64,000 nucleotides of DNA, taken from contig OX465282.1 of NCBI GenBank assembly GCA_949987705.1, positions 88,338,070 to 88,402,069 on the forward strand, in the 5' to 3' direction. The position numbers and the translations under genes were made by a program. Each line of letters opens with the position of its first letter. The first letter of the stretch is position 1. The notes under the pieces were generated by a model. It saw only the letters and a program-made list of their open reading frames with translations. It was not told where the DNA came from and made no database searches. Below are positions 44,294-55,909 of this stretch, one piece after another. Origin of the DNA: Thereva unica (taxonomy: Eukaryota; Arthropoda; Insecta; Diptera; Therevidae).

Positions 44294-44362
44294 TGCGGCG
44301 GGGATTGAACTTGGTTCCCCGGGGATAAGATTCCAGCGCCTTACCTCTAGGCTACCGATATA
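44294..44362 (-). tRNA. Degenerate tRNA-like sequence (pseudogene or SINE head)
   Basis: The minus strand reads GGTAGCCTAGAGGTAAGGCG and ends AGTTCAATCCCCGC, close to the A and B boxes of RNA polymerase III promoters. A 4-bp D stem GCCT/AGGC can form. The T arm and acceptor stem pair poorly, so it is not a functional tRNA by inspection. Confidence 0.4.
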
Positions 44363-44537
44363 TGGACTTGATTAGAAATCTCTTTTTTGTTGTTTAAATA
44401 TACTTCTGGGATATGTCCCAAGTCTGTAGCGACAGTACTTTCAGAGATGAAAGAAGATCACAGACGGACAGACGGACAGAGTCTCTGTATAAGCTTTTTT
44501 TGAAAAAGCTAAAACTAAAGCTTTCTATGTAGCGATT

Positions 44538-44660
44538 TGTAGGGACAGCGTCCTACTACTCGACTATTACTTGACTGAAAAAGACTTTGCACAAAAGCAT
44601 AGCCTAGTTGCATCCAGTAATGAACAAATTAATTAATTAATTAATTGACAGTTCTCGTTG
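44538..44660 (+). repeat. LTR relic of the Kabuki-like family
   Basis: TGTAGGGACAGCGTCCTACT and the following ~115 bases align with the start of the LTR at 15543, including TTACTTGACTG and GCACAAAAGCATAGCC. No internal element sequence flanks it, so it is a solo or fragmentary LTR. Confidence 0.75.
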
Positions 44661-45285
44661 AAATGCAAAAGCAAAACAAAGAGAAAATAATTCATTACGT
44701 TTTTAATTTAAAAAAAATATGAGTGTGCTTAAGGGCATTCATACACGAGGGATCATGATTCCGGGGCAAAAGCTTTTTTTGGGCAAGGGAGGCGTGCGGG
44801 GATGAAATAAGTGGAGAGTTTCGTGCTTCGGTAGAGACTTTTGTGCTCCTAGCTTTGACCTGCGAACACGGGAAGCCCGCACTCACACAAATAAGAAATT
44901 AATTAAGTTGCCATTGGGTTAATAATAATAAACTTTCAAGTTTGGGCTAGGACAGCAAAGTGTACGGACGTGTGCTGCTCCAGTCCTTGAAAAACGCGCC
45001 GAAAATAATAAACTGTGCTGTGAACAGTGATAAAAAAAATTTGTGGAAAATCAAAACTTAAAAACGTGCACAAAAAAAAACACACACACAACCAAAAAGC
45101 AGTGACAAAAAACGAGCGCAGTCTAACGCGAAGGCCCATCACCGACGACGAACGACACAAGTAAGTACCCTCGCTTCCTACCCTCTCTCGCATCTCGGTC
45201 CTGCAGGTGCCGCGGCTAAAATCTGTCGGTCGATGAAATTTGCCCCGTCTCAAAAGGCATAACACTTTGACGAGGACAAATTTTA
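44661..45285 (+). other. Probable 5' untranslated part of the CR1-like element
   Basis: No convincing coding frame is present. The last ~50 bases resemble the region just before the endonuclease in the second copy near 60550 (AGGCATAACACT, then GATGGTTGC), so at least this end belongs to the retrotransposon. Confidence 0.4.
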
Positions 45286-46600
45286 TTGACTCTGATGGTT
45301 GCGGCAAATGTAATGCCGGGAAATATCCCCGAGAACGTGGCGATTGAGCCTGCGCAACCGAAGTCCCGTTACAGGTCAAATTTTTGTATTGACTATTGTA
45401 ACATTCGTGGACTCCATGCGAATTTCTCTTTTGTTGAGAGCCACTTATCCAATTATAAACCCCCAATCTTCGCACTTAGTGAAACCCAAATATCACCCGA
45501 TAATGACTTAGGTCATTACCAGGTGTCGGGATACACTTTAGTGCACAATCTCTCCCCCCATAGGGGTATTGCCATTTATGTTAGGGACGACGTGGCTTAT
45601 TGTAAAATACATTCAAGCACAACTTCAGATTTTAATTATCTTTGGATTAAAATCATTTTCCAAAGCCACATCATATTCTTCTGCTTCCTATACAGAAGCC
45701 CTAACATAAGTAACGAAGCCTCCACTTTATCTTTTGATACTATTTCCGAACAAATCTCGGGATTTTTGTCGTCCAATCCTGAGTGTGAAATCATCGCTGC
45801 GGGTGATTTCAATGTTCACAACGTTAAATGGCTGACTTACTCAAATGGCACCAGTATTTCTGGCAAGGACGTCGAGCTCTTTGCAGACATCAATAACTTG
45901 CATCAAATTGTGGATCATCCCACAAGAGTCCCTGATGTTGCTGATCAAGGAAGATATCTCCTTGATCTTTTTCTAACTTCTCATCCAGCGCGTTACTCCG
46001 TCGAAGTTGATTCACCTCTCGGCAATTCAGACCACTGCTAGTGCAGTGCTAACTTCCCATTCGAATTTCCCACCCCTCCCAAACCAGTTCGAAGAACTGT
46101 ATGGCATTATGGGAAGGCCAATTGGCTGGGGCTTATTAATTTCTTCCAGTCTACAGACTGGAACCTGTGTTTCCGGAATAGAAACGCCAACTCTGCCGCT
46201 ATCCGTATCACCAGGATCATACAGGCAGGAATGCATTTGTTAATTCCCCATTCTACCAAATTTGTGATGCCTAAGCCCAACAAATGGTTTAATCGGGAGT
46301 GTATGAATGCAATCAAAACTAAAGAAGCCGCCTTCCGAGCGTACAAGAGCTTCCCGAGTGAATCGCTCCGTTTAGAATACATACAACAAAGAAATTCTTG
46401 TAAAACCGCCATAAAAAAAGTCAAAACCTTATTTGACAACAAATTGAGAAGTAAACTCCTAAATGCAACCTCCGGTAGCAAAAACTTCTGGTCCTTGGTA
46501 AGTTCCATCAAGAAGAATTTCACTACAACTTCAACCCCTTCCTTTATTCACAATGAGAAGGTAATAGCAGACAGCAAATCCAAGGCAATTTATTAGCATC
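45286..46600 (+). pseudogene. CR1-like non-LTR element copy 1, endonuclease half of ORF2
   Basis: The frame starts at 45286 and reads DYCNIRGLHANFSFVESHL, FALSETQIS, HRGIAIYVRDDV, AAGDFNVHNVKW and SDHC, the blocks of an APE-type endonuclease. A TAG follows SDHC at 46039-46041, where the family would continue. Sequence after it remains recognisable in two frames, including ANWLGLINFF and KPNKWFNRECMNAIKTKEAA, up to a stop near 46594. It is not translatable as one protein. Confidence 0.85.
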
Positions 46601-46672
46601 TATGTTCGCTTCGAATTCTTCTTTACCCGAAACTGATGTGCTACCCCTGGCTCCGAGCGTAACGCCCATTCA

Positions 46673-48375
46673 ATGGACAGGGTTTTTTTCAGGACTCGCG
46701 AGGTGTACAGGTGCCTCAAAGAGCTCGATGCCAACAAATCCACTGGACCCGATAATATACCCCCTATCGTCTTAAAACAATGCGCCTCACCTTTGGCTAA
46801 GCCTCTGCGCAAATTATTTTCCCTGTCATATTTCTCCGGAGTTTATCCCGACTCTTGGAAACTTGCCCATGTTCAGCCCATACCGAAAAAAGGTGATTCC
46901 AGCGATCCCTCCAATTACCGCCCAATAGCAATTACTTCTATTCTCTCCAAAACCATGGAGACGATAATCAACAAAAAGCTTATGGGATATCTAGAATCCA
47001 ACCTACTCTTAAACGACAGACAGTATGGCTTCCGACGAAAAAGATCCACTGGCGATCTTTTAGTCTGTCTTACAGAACACCTCAGCCGTAGTCTGCATGA
47101 ATCCGGTGAGTCTAGTCTGGTTGCTCTGGATATCTCCAAGGCTTTCGATAGAGTTTGGCACACAGCCCTGTTAGCTAAACTCAAAGCTATTGGAGTTGAC
47201 TCACTTCTACAGAAGTGGATTGAGAGTTTCCTTTTTGGCCGTTCAATCAAAGTAGTATTGGATGGCGTCAAATCCGCATCCCACCCGATCTCTGCGGGGG
47301 TCCCCCAGGGGTCAATTTTATCACCGGCCCTATTTCGCATATTTATAAATGACCTTCTTTCAATCCCCTCCAACCCACTCCTCAGCTTCGCTGACGACGG
47401 TACTCTACGTTACTCGTACAGCGTCGATACAAGACAGACTCATGCCAGATCCTGTCTTGATGATCGCGAACTAATGTCCAAGTCGATTATAAATGACATT
47501 AAGCTGATTCTAGAGTGGGGAAAGAAGAATCGTGTTGAATTCAACTCCGACAAAACCAAGTACTTCTCCAAAAAGAAGTTCAACACCTCACCATCCTTGA
47601 AAGTGGATGACGTGGTACTAAAGGCCGACCCATCCCTACACATCTTAGGCGTGACTTTAGCCAAAGACTTGCGATGGAATGACCACATATTCCAAATCGC
47701 CAAACAAGGATCTCAGTGCTTGGGATTTCTTAAGAGGTGCAAGTTCCTCCTCCAGCCATCGGCCCGTGCTGTTATTTATAAATCCTACATTCGGCCTCTT
47801 CTCGAATATAATTCCCTCGTTTGGGGCGGCGCCCTTGGCATGGTTAGATAAGGTGCAAAAAGGGCGCTCAAGTTAATTGATGACGACACCGCCTGCTCCA
47901 CCATCGACCCCCTGAGCCACCGTAGGAATGTAGCAGCACTGACAAAATTTTATCGCTACCATCATAGTGACTGTTCCTCCGAGTTAAACGCTCTCCTGCC
48001 TCCACGGCAATCTTATACCCGCAACACCAGATTAGCCCACTCGTCTCATTCCCTTTACCTGCAACTACCCTTTTCACGCACTCAACAAGATATGAATTCG
48101 TTTGTTAATAGAACAACTCGGCTGTGGAATAACCTTTCGCAGTCAGTATTTCCGAACTCCTACAACATCCAAGAGTTCAAACGCAGGGTTCATCACCACC
48201 TTCTTCAATACCCCCCCGTACCTTTTAATCCTTAACCTATGCCCCCCCTCATCCCTCCCCGTACTAAGCTTACTGCTAGACATTGCACCATGACGTGACA
48301 AATGACATGACGGACTAGTAGTACAAAGGGTGACTCCTGAGCTTAGCACTGCCACATAAAAAAAAGAAAAAACTG
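46673..48375 (+). pseudogene. CR1-like non-LTR element copy 1, reverse transcriptase and 3' end
   Basis: The long frame (46673-47851) has STGPDNIPPIVLK, SNYRPIAITSILSKTMETII, RQYGFRRKRSTGDLL, VALDISKAFDRVWH (motif A), SAGVPQGSILSPALF and SFADDGTLR (catalytic FADD). The thumb reads LGVTLAKDLRWNDH and YIRPLLEYNSLVWG. Past 47851 the C-terminus continues with shifts (SHRRNVAAL, TRLWNNLSQSVFPNSYN). The element ends in an A-rich tail near 48355-48375. The 3' untranslated part (GACGGACTAGTAGTACAAAG) is shared with the copy ending near 63130. The CR1 label is tentative. Confidence 0.88.
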
Positions 48376-48476
48376 TCAACAATTAAAAGTGAGTGAGTGA
48401 GTTTTTTTCAAATAAATTATTTAATAAGAGGGAAAAAATCCTATCTAACCTAGCGGTGGTGATTTAATTAAAATAA

Positions 48477-49408
48477 ATGGCATCCGGGTGCAGTAGCCCT
48501 TCAGGAGAGTCTTTAGGTAAACAAATGTTTTCTATTGTTATTACTAAATGTAATGAACTTCTGTAAAATTTCAGTAACCGATAACAGCTGGTCAAAAGAA
48601 GCATCACTGCTTTTGATCAGCTCTTACAGAAATCACCCGTGCCTTTACAGTTTGGAACATCCTCATTTTTTAAAAAAGATAAAAAAGAGGATGCATATCG
48701 CCAAGTTGTGGAGGCGGTGAAATCTGTAAGGCCTGGCGTGACAATTGCTGATGCAAAAAAAAGAATGAAGACCGTTTTAGCGCAATTGAGAAGGGAAACC
48801 TCTAGAGCTGCTAGCAGTAGCACTAGTGGAGCAGGGACGGATGACATTTACAAGCCCAAATTGTGATGCTACAGGGAAATGGATTTCCTTATAAATAGGA
48901 GCGATAAAACCAAAGGCATTACAAATATCCAAAGGCGGCATCTGGTAATCTTTTTAATATTTCATAAATATTAGGCTGTATTCTTTTATAACATATTTAT
49001 TATTGCAAGGAATAACAGAACACTCAAACACGGATGATTCCTGCAGCAATAGCAATCTCGAAGACGTAACTGCCCCCACCAGCGGTACTACATCTGTAAC
49101 AGGGATTGCAACGAAGGTAGGGGTTTGAATAGAAATTGGTCTGCATTCATTACATGCTTTTCAAATTCCTCTAGAGACAGCGGCGAAACTCTTTAGAAGG
49201 TGCTGCTATTGCGGCCTTGAAAGTAGTTGAGAACGCGGTGCAGAATGTCAGGGTTCCGAGGCAACCATTAACGCCACCTGAAGCATTCTGCCAATACTTA
49301 AGTACAGAGATGCAAAGGCTAAGCCTGGACTCATTCGATAAATTAAAGATTGTTATCATGAATTCTTTAAATGAAGCTCTGATCAATGATCTTAAAACCC
49401 CAATGTAA
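48477..49408 (+). pseudogene. MADF-BESS protein gene, decayed
   Basis: Exon 1 starts at ATG 48477 and ends at a GTAAAC donor (48517). Exon 2 begins at 48575 with VTDNSWSKEASLLLISSYRN, the start of a MADF domain. The frame shifts near 48640 and continues SFFKKDKKEDAYRQVVEAV to TDDIYKPKL, where a TGA (48864-48866) stands in place of the usual tryptophan. Later exons give ITEHSNTDDS (about 49005-49115) and, after TTCCTCTAG, RQRRNSLEGAAIAALKVVEN and a BESS-like helix (FCQYLSTEMQRLSLDSFDKL), ending at 49408. MADF-BESS proteins are DNA-binding regulators and also partner proteins of Harbinger elements. No TIRs were found, so the origin is open. Confidence 0.7.
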
Positions 49409-49558
49409 AAAGTTCATATATGAATTAAAATTTTAATTTTTAATCACTTTATTAATAAAATTGTTATTGTTTTTTAAAAATCTTAGCTGTTTAATTTATT
49501 ATAGTTTCCTTTCATTATTGAAATAATCCATAAATGTCTTTCGGTAGTTTTCGTAATT

Positions 49559-52290
49559 CCCTCGGCAGGGAGTGGCCACAACCGCGGGCGTCTCTCAGCA
49601 GAGACGCTCGTGTAGATTATATGTCCATGATTGCCATAACCAAAGCGACTTGATTCTGGTGCGGACATAGCTTTAATTCCAGCACACACTTTTAAGGGTA
49701 CAAACTACATGCCCTAATTTACTTCTGCGGGCCGCTAATGGATCCACGATCCACACTTTTGGCATAAAGTTGCTGGAACTGAACCTAGGACTCCGCCGAC
49801 GTTTCATCCACAACTTCATAATAGCCAACACTAATAAAGCTATACTCGGTACGGACTTTCTCACAAAGTTCGAGCTCATCCTCGGCTTCAAAAGGTGAGT
49901 ATCAGTTAACTCACAGACCAGTCTTCGGACTGACGTCTGTGCAACTGGTGAGAATATGATCGAGAGCTTTGAATGCCAACATCTTGGAAAATATAAAGAA
50001 TTGTTAATGAAGTACGCTTCTTTAACACACACAACCACCTAATTTTAACCTACCGGTTAAACACAATGGGCAACACCACATTGTTACTAATGGGCAATTA
50101 CCTTTCGTTACCGCTCGTAGACTTCATCCTGAGAAGCTCAAGGTGGCGAAACTGGAGTTTGAGCATATGGTTCAACTAGGGATTTGTCGACCATTGTCGT
50201 CTTCCGCAGCACCTCCACTTCATCTGATCCCTAAACGGGATACCAATGATTGGAGGCCATGCGGCGACTACCGTCGCCTTAATGCAGTCACAGTGCCGGA
50301 TAGATATCCTATCCCGCACATTCACAATTTTTTTGTGAACTTTCCCGGATGCACGATCTTTTCGAAGCTGGATTTGTTACGTGCGTATCATAATATCCCC
50401 ATTGCACAAGAAGACGTGCATAATACTGCCTTAATAAGACCCTTTGGTCTATTTGAATTTAGTCGCATGCCATTTGGGTTAAGAAATGCAGCCCAGTCAT
50501 TTCAAAGATTTATGAATGAAGTCACAAGAGACTTAGACTTCATTTGTCTATCTAGACGATATACTTCTCTCCCTCACCTCGAACAACTGTTTAGACGGCT
50601 TGATAACTTAAGGTTAACCATAAAGTTGTCAAAATGCGTTTTTGGTGTCAGTGAGATTTTGTTTTTGGGATATAGTATCGGCCAGGATGTAATCCTTCCA
50701 TCACCCACGCGAACGTGCCCAAGCTATTAATGACCTCACAACAGTTAAACAAATTCAACATTTTTTAGGAATGGTGAACTTTTATCACCGATTTTTCCTA
50801 AACTAGCACAAATGCTAGTGCCAATTAATAAACATTTGAGGAACTCCTCAATTGCCATCAAATTGGCCCGCAGAATGTGAACAAGCATTCCTAGGACGTG
50901 AAAGCCATAATGGTTGCAGCAGTGATGCTGATACACCCACTAGAGGATCCTAAATTTAGCGTCACAATTCATGCTTTCGATTTTATTATCGGAGCTGTGC
51001 TGGAACAATTTAACGGTCACAGATGGCAACCATTAGCTTTCTTTTCTAAGAAGTTGTCATCTGCTGAACGAAATTATTCTGCATTTGATCGCGAGCTACT
51101 CGCAATCTTTGCAGCAATAAAACATTTTCGGTACTTTGTTGAAGGAAGAAATTTTGTGGTGTACACTGACCAAAAGCCTTTAATACACGCCCTTCACACA
51201 AAAACCGAAAGATCTCCCCGCCAAACAAGACACCTAAGCCTAGTTTCCCAGTTCACAACAGACATCAGACATGTCTCTGGGAAACAAAACGTTGCCGCTG
51301 ATTATTTATCTCGCTCTTTAGCGGCGAACAACGTTGACACAATAACCTTCCATTTGCCACATCTGGCGACAGCACAAGAAGGTGACAAAGAGTTATAACG
51401 ACTCCAAGAGCATCCCAGTAGCAGCTCGAAGGTAAAACTAATACACCAATTCCTTTCACAATTCATGAAGTTTGGTGTGAGATAAGCACGGGTACATTAC
51501 GCCCATATATACCTTCATCATTAAGAAAATTAGCATTCAATGCTGAACATAGCTTGTCGCATCCAGGCATACGCGCCACAAGGCAAGCTATCACTAAAAA
51601 ATATTTTTGGCCAGCGATCAACAAAGACTGTAACAACTGGTCTAGGTTCTGTATAGGTTGCCAAAAATCTAAAGTTTCTTGACACACCAAATAATAGATT
51701 TAAACAGACATTGATATGGATATGGATATTGTTGGACCATTGCCCCCATCTCGAAGATAAGGAAATTTCAGCTTCTACGGCGACCAAACATTTTGTCACC
51801 GAGAATGTCCCAAGATTTGGCGCACACTTGAACTTACAACAGATCAAGGGTCGCATTCCGAGGCATTCGCTCGGCAATTCAAGCCGATTTACAATGCTCA
51901 CCAGCAGAGCTTTTCTATAAACAAAATCTGAGGCTCCCTAATTCAATTTCCATCCCAACTGATGATAGAGCACTCAGAATTTCTAACTCGGCTTCGTAGA
52001 CACATGAAGGGCTTGTCAGCAACACAGCTCCAACAAACCTCATAGAAGAATGTATAAGTGCCGAACGACTTAGAGAACGCGAACTACGTCTTCATATGTA
52101 CAGATCGTGTTCGAAGTCCTCTCGAACCACCATACAAGGCCCATTCAAAGTAATCAAAAGATTAAGTAAACATTTTGTCGTCAAGCTAAACGGCACAAAC
52201 AAGTCGATAGCTATTGATCTACTAAAACCTGCTTTTGAGTGTGACCGAGACGGTGAAGCAGCAGCAATACGCTCGGTACCCTTCAGGTAA
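49559..52290 (+). pseudogene. Second Kabuki-like element, pol remnant
   Basis: It enters in the protease region (homologous to about 17285 of the first element). It continues through RT (50143-50730: [51 protein letters not shown]), RNase H (50898-51398: FDRELLAIFAAIKHFRYF, YTDQKPL) and scattered integrase pieces to KPAFECDRDGE at 52245. The YLDD segment is disrupted near 50555, and much of the integrase core around 51700-51880 is deleted. Gag and the 5' LTR are absent. It is older and more decayed than the copy at 15543-32039. Confidence 0.85.
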
Positions 52291-52304
52291 CGCTAGGCCG
52301 GGGG

Positions 52305-52797
52305 GAATATGGAGGAACATCGTCCTACTACTTCCAGTGTTACTTTGTCAAGGGGACTGGAGATTAAAATCCAGTCGGCCGCGGCTAAGTAGACGTTTTG
52401 AATGTTGAATGAAAACTTTTGTGTTCAAGCCAGAATATATAATATATGGGGCGAGATGCTAGCGAAAAGTTGCAGTAATAATAAAATAAGAATATAGGTA
52501 AAGTCCTATGCTTTTTAACATTACGAAAGGTAGGTTATTTGGCCAATATGAGATCAGGACAGTAGCAGAGATTTCGGCAACTTTACTCACATCAGAAAGA
52601 ACAGCTCGTGCGTAAGATACCGATCGAAGAAGATCATATGGAAAATCCTGCGTGGAAGAAATCTAAAAACCTGCGTGGAAAAAATCTAAAGTTTACAATC
52701 CTGCATGATGGTTGCCTGGGAATGGGATGAATGTACCACGGCATCTATATTAACACACCGCGAGATTTAAGATGTAAAAACCAATTATTTTGGGGAG
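52305..52797 (+). other. LTR-like start and unassigned sequence
   Basis: Directly after the pol remnant, GGAACATCGTCCTACTACT resembles the first bases of the Kabuki-like LTR, but the following ~200 bases differ. It may be the LTR of a related subfamily. Nothing else is recognised up to the next Harbinger element. Confidence 0.45.
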
Positions 52798-53036
52798 TAA
52801 TGCCTAATCTCCAATGGCAAAACCAACCACGAACCAACCAACCAAAATGCTGCTTCCTATTCCCTCTCATTGTAAATTGAATTATCTGTCTCGCTCGTGT
52901 TTTGGTCGACATGGGTTAACTTTCCGTATATGTTAGTTAAACCATTTGAGTTGCCACAGCAACAATTTCAAAATTCAAGTCAAAAATGACGTTAAACTGT
53001 AATTTCAAATAAATATGACAAATAAAATCGTGAAAA

Positions 53037-54414
53037 TGTCATTTAATTGGAATGGTATGTAAATATTAAAAAATAAATTTAAAAAAAAAACCCTTTTAAT
53101 ATTAAAAATTTTTCAGAATCTTTACAAGAAATGCTGCTGGAGTTTGTCAAAGGCTACCCATCTCTTTGGGATAAATCTAACGGCAACTACAGCAGATTGG
53201 ACAAAAGCATTATAATATGGAACAAAATTGGAAAAAATGTTGGCTGTACAGGTTTGTATTGTTATAATAAACACCACAATTTTTTAATAATAACATTTCA
53301 AGGTGAGGAAGCCCAGCATCAATTTGGTTTACTAAAGCGGCGATATGTCCGCCATAAGGAAAAAAAAGTAAATGAAAGCAAAAGTGGAGCTGCTGCATCT
53401 TCTCATCGAGCGAAACATTTCTTCCTCGGAGAAAAAAAGACGTTTCTGGATCCCGCAATGAAAAGAAGAAGGTAATCGTAATTTCGCGCTTGCAGAAAAT
53501 TTTTAATATTCATTTTTTTCAGCCACGTTGATAGCTTTTCCCAAGAAATTCCGTCCCAGCTCCAATCCTTTCCAGCTTCTCTTCCAATTCTTTCCCCTCC
53601 CAATTCTTTCCCCTCCAACTCCTCATTCAACTTCTCTTCCAATTCCGTCTCCTTCAACTCCTCATTCATCTTCTCTTCCAATACCCTCTCCTCCAACTCC
53701 TTATCCAACTTCTCTTCCAATTCCGTCTCCTCCAACTCCTCATCCAACTTCTTTTCCAATCCCTTCTCCCCAAACTCCACTTGTTTCATTCCGAGCTTCC
53801 TCCCGATTCCGTGCTGCTTCCAAACCCCCCCCCCCCCCACTCCCCTGCGCTACAAGTAAATCCCCCCGATATCCTAACTCCACTCCTTTTTCCGGAAATC
53901 CATTATCCCCTCTACCTACAGCTTCACCTTCTTTTCGATTTCCTTCACATTTCCAAGTACCCCCATCCTGTTCCTCAAATTCCACCCAACAAACTCCCAT
54001 CTCAAAGCCCAGCCCTTCGACTCAACCAATTCAAGCATCACGGATTCGGCAGACGATGTTGGATGAAAGCATGGCAGCTTTTTAGGCGATCAAAGATGCA
54101 GCAGCGGCCATTTCAAATCGGACAGTTTCAGAAACTGATAACCAGGCGGACCTCTATCAAAAAAAGGTGATTGAATTTGTATCGTTTGCAGCCAGCACGC
54201 TCCCAGAAGGGAAGAAGAAAAAATTTCTTGACAAAATTTTAGAAGTGAAGAATAAAAAGAAATTAAAATATATAAGCGATATTTATTTTTTTACTACGAA
54301 ATATGATCTTTTCAGGGCCCAAAACACGAGCGCTCAATTCGACCACATCAACCAAAACAACAACAACAACACCTTGATAACCCCAACAATAACAATTAAT
54401 AAATAATAATATTT
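53037..54414 (+). pseudogene. Harbinger 2 partner gene, MADF-domain protein
   Basis: Exons at 53037-53055, 53117-53251, 53303-53471 and 53523 onward join in phase. They read MSFNWNESLQEMLLEFVKGY and then PSLWDKSNGNYSRLDKSIII and GEEAQHQFGLLKRRYVRHKE, a MADF domain. Exon 4 carries a Ser/Pro-rich 13-residue repeat. The frame is lost in a run of about 14 C residues at 53827-53840 and resumes in another frame with QTMLDESMAAF, a TAG at 54083-54085, then NQADLYQKKVIEFVSFAAST and a final exon after a TTTCAG near 54316. Two lesions make this copy a pseudogene, unless the C-run shift is a sequencing artefact. Confidence 0.8.
53622..53785 (+). repeat. 39-bp minisatellite in the MADF gene
   Basis: About four copies of a 39-base unit built on CCAACTCCTCATCCAACTTC and TCTTCCAATTCC. 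The unit is a multiple of three, so all frames keep a 13-residue repeat. It lengthens a low-complexity linker. Confidence 0.85.
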
Positions 54415-55882
54415 TAATTCTGTGGATCGGCATTGAAAATTATATTTTTAATATTATGTCGAATCTGTCTTGCCTCAGATGTGGGATTTCTGCTACCCAA
54501 ACGTACGCTATTTGGAATGCTCTCTAAACGGGTCCCTTGTGCTTCTCTTCTCCATTCACCACTAATTATGCTGTCATCTACATATCGGTCGACGTAATTA
54601 CATAGGTGACACATATGAATTTCTTCCAGATGAGAGCAAGAAATTATGCAACATTACCGCAGCTAGCACAATTTTATCGGCATTTTGGGGAAGAACTGAA
54701 ATAGCTGATGAGAAGATTTTCCACCGTGCTGCCAAAATGCCGAAGCTGTTCTCAATAAAACAGCGTCCTTTAGACAGTTCTTTGTTATGGAGAAGTTGAT
54801 CAGGCTCAAAATTTCTCCCGCTGAATGGAGTCATTAGATATGGACGTAACGGGAAAGCAGCATCACCAACTAAAAAGTACGGAATTGAACAATGGCTTCC
54901 ATTAACCGACCTTGCTTCTGGCAATGTTAAACTTCAATTTTCAAATGCTTGTCCAAGCGGGCTGTTTTTAAAAATTCCTCCATCGGACTCAGAGCCAAAA
55001 GCTCCAACATTGAAATATATAAATTTATAATCTGTATCACAGATTCCCAGTAACACAATACTAAACTGTTTTTTATAGTTAAAATATTGTGTTCCTGACC
55101 TTGGAGGAACTCTAATAACTATATGTTTTCCTGAAGTAGTATGTATATGTATATTTAAAGTGTCATTATTAAATTTCAAGGCGAACCATCAATTGCTCCA
55201 ATAATATGAGGATAAGATGTCCGTCGTTTAAACCCTTTAGAAACGTCTTCCAGATTACTTGAATTTTTATATATAACTTCGCACATTTCATAAATAATTT
55301 TGGGAATTGTTGAGTGGCCAATCCGGAATTGATAGTGCAGAGAACGAAAAGAAGCACCAGTTGCTAAATACCTTTAAATAACGCAACTTTAATTTGCTAT
55401 AGTACATGACTCCAATAAGTATTCGCTCACCACCATATCCAGGTAAACTTTGATTAATAACCTAAAGGACATTTTAGCATTTATGTCCTTTAAGTTATTA
55501 ACAAGAATTTGCCTGGATATGGTGGTAAGCGAAAACTTTAGAGCTTGTATCACTTGCACTTGCCTTAAGGTAAAAAGAAGTCTTGATTCTGTGGAAATAG
55601 GACGCCTAATTGAAGCCTTCTTAATATGGGGACCTACAAGATGGAGCAAAAATCAAACTCTGACATAGTCATTCTTGTAAAGTTAAAGAATGACTCGTCA
55701 TCTTGAAAACGCATTTCCCGAACTAAATTTTCGCTGGCTCCTTGCTCCCTCCGTCGCTCGTTAATGGGCCTAACCCACCATCTTCGCCTAAAACATCTTT
55801 CATGCGTATCAACGCAATTCACTGCTAAAACAGCTAATTGTGCTAAATTAGCTAACATTCTCAAATCATTTAAGTCATCCAT
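54414..55882 (-). pseudogene. Harbinger 2 transposase (HARBI1-like), GC-AG intron, frameshifts and a stop
   Basis: From ATG 55882 the protein reads CFRRRWWVRPINERRREQGA, then a one-base shift near 55645, then LLHLVGPHIKKASIRRPIST and LLFTLR at 55564. An intron of 192 bases with donor GCAAGT and acceptor AAAG (55372-55563) joins it in phase to YLATGASFRSLHYQF. GAIDGSPWKFNN follows, then GSESDGGIFKNSPLGQAFEN and a TGA (54934-54936), and GDAAFPLRPYLMTPF, IENSFGILAARW and ISGEWRREAQGTR. The catalytic D, D and E positions are present. At least one stop and two shifts make it inactive. Confidence 0.85.
55430..55527. repeat. Foldback inside the transposase intron
   Basis: CACCATATCCAGG and AATAACCTAAAGGACAT on the left pair with ATGTCCTTTAAGTTATT and CCTGGATATGGTG on the right around a short AT loop (arms of about 44 bases). 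It lies wholly within the inferred GC-AG intron. Confidence 0.85.
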
Positions 55883-55909
55883 AGTAATTGCTTAATTTTG
55901 CTCTTTGAA

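Noticed and set aside
44294..44362. Functional tRNA gene
   Set aside because: Promoter-like boxes are present but the T arm and acceptor stem do not pair properly.
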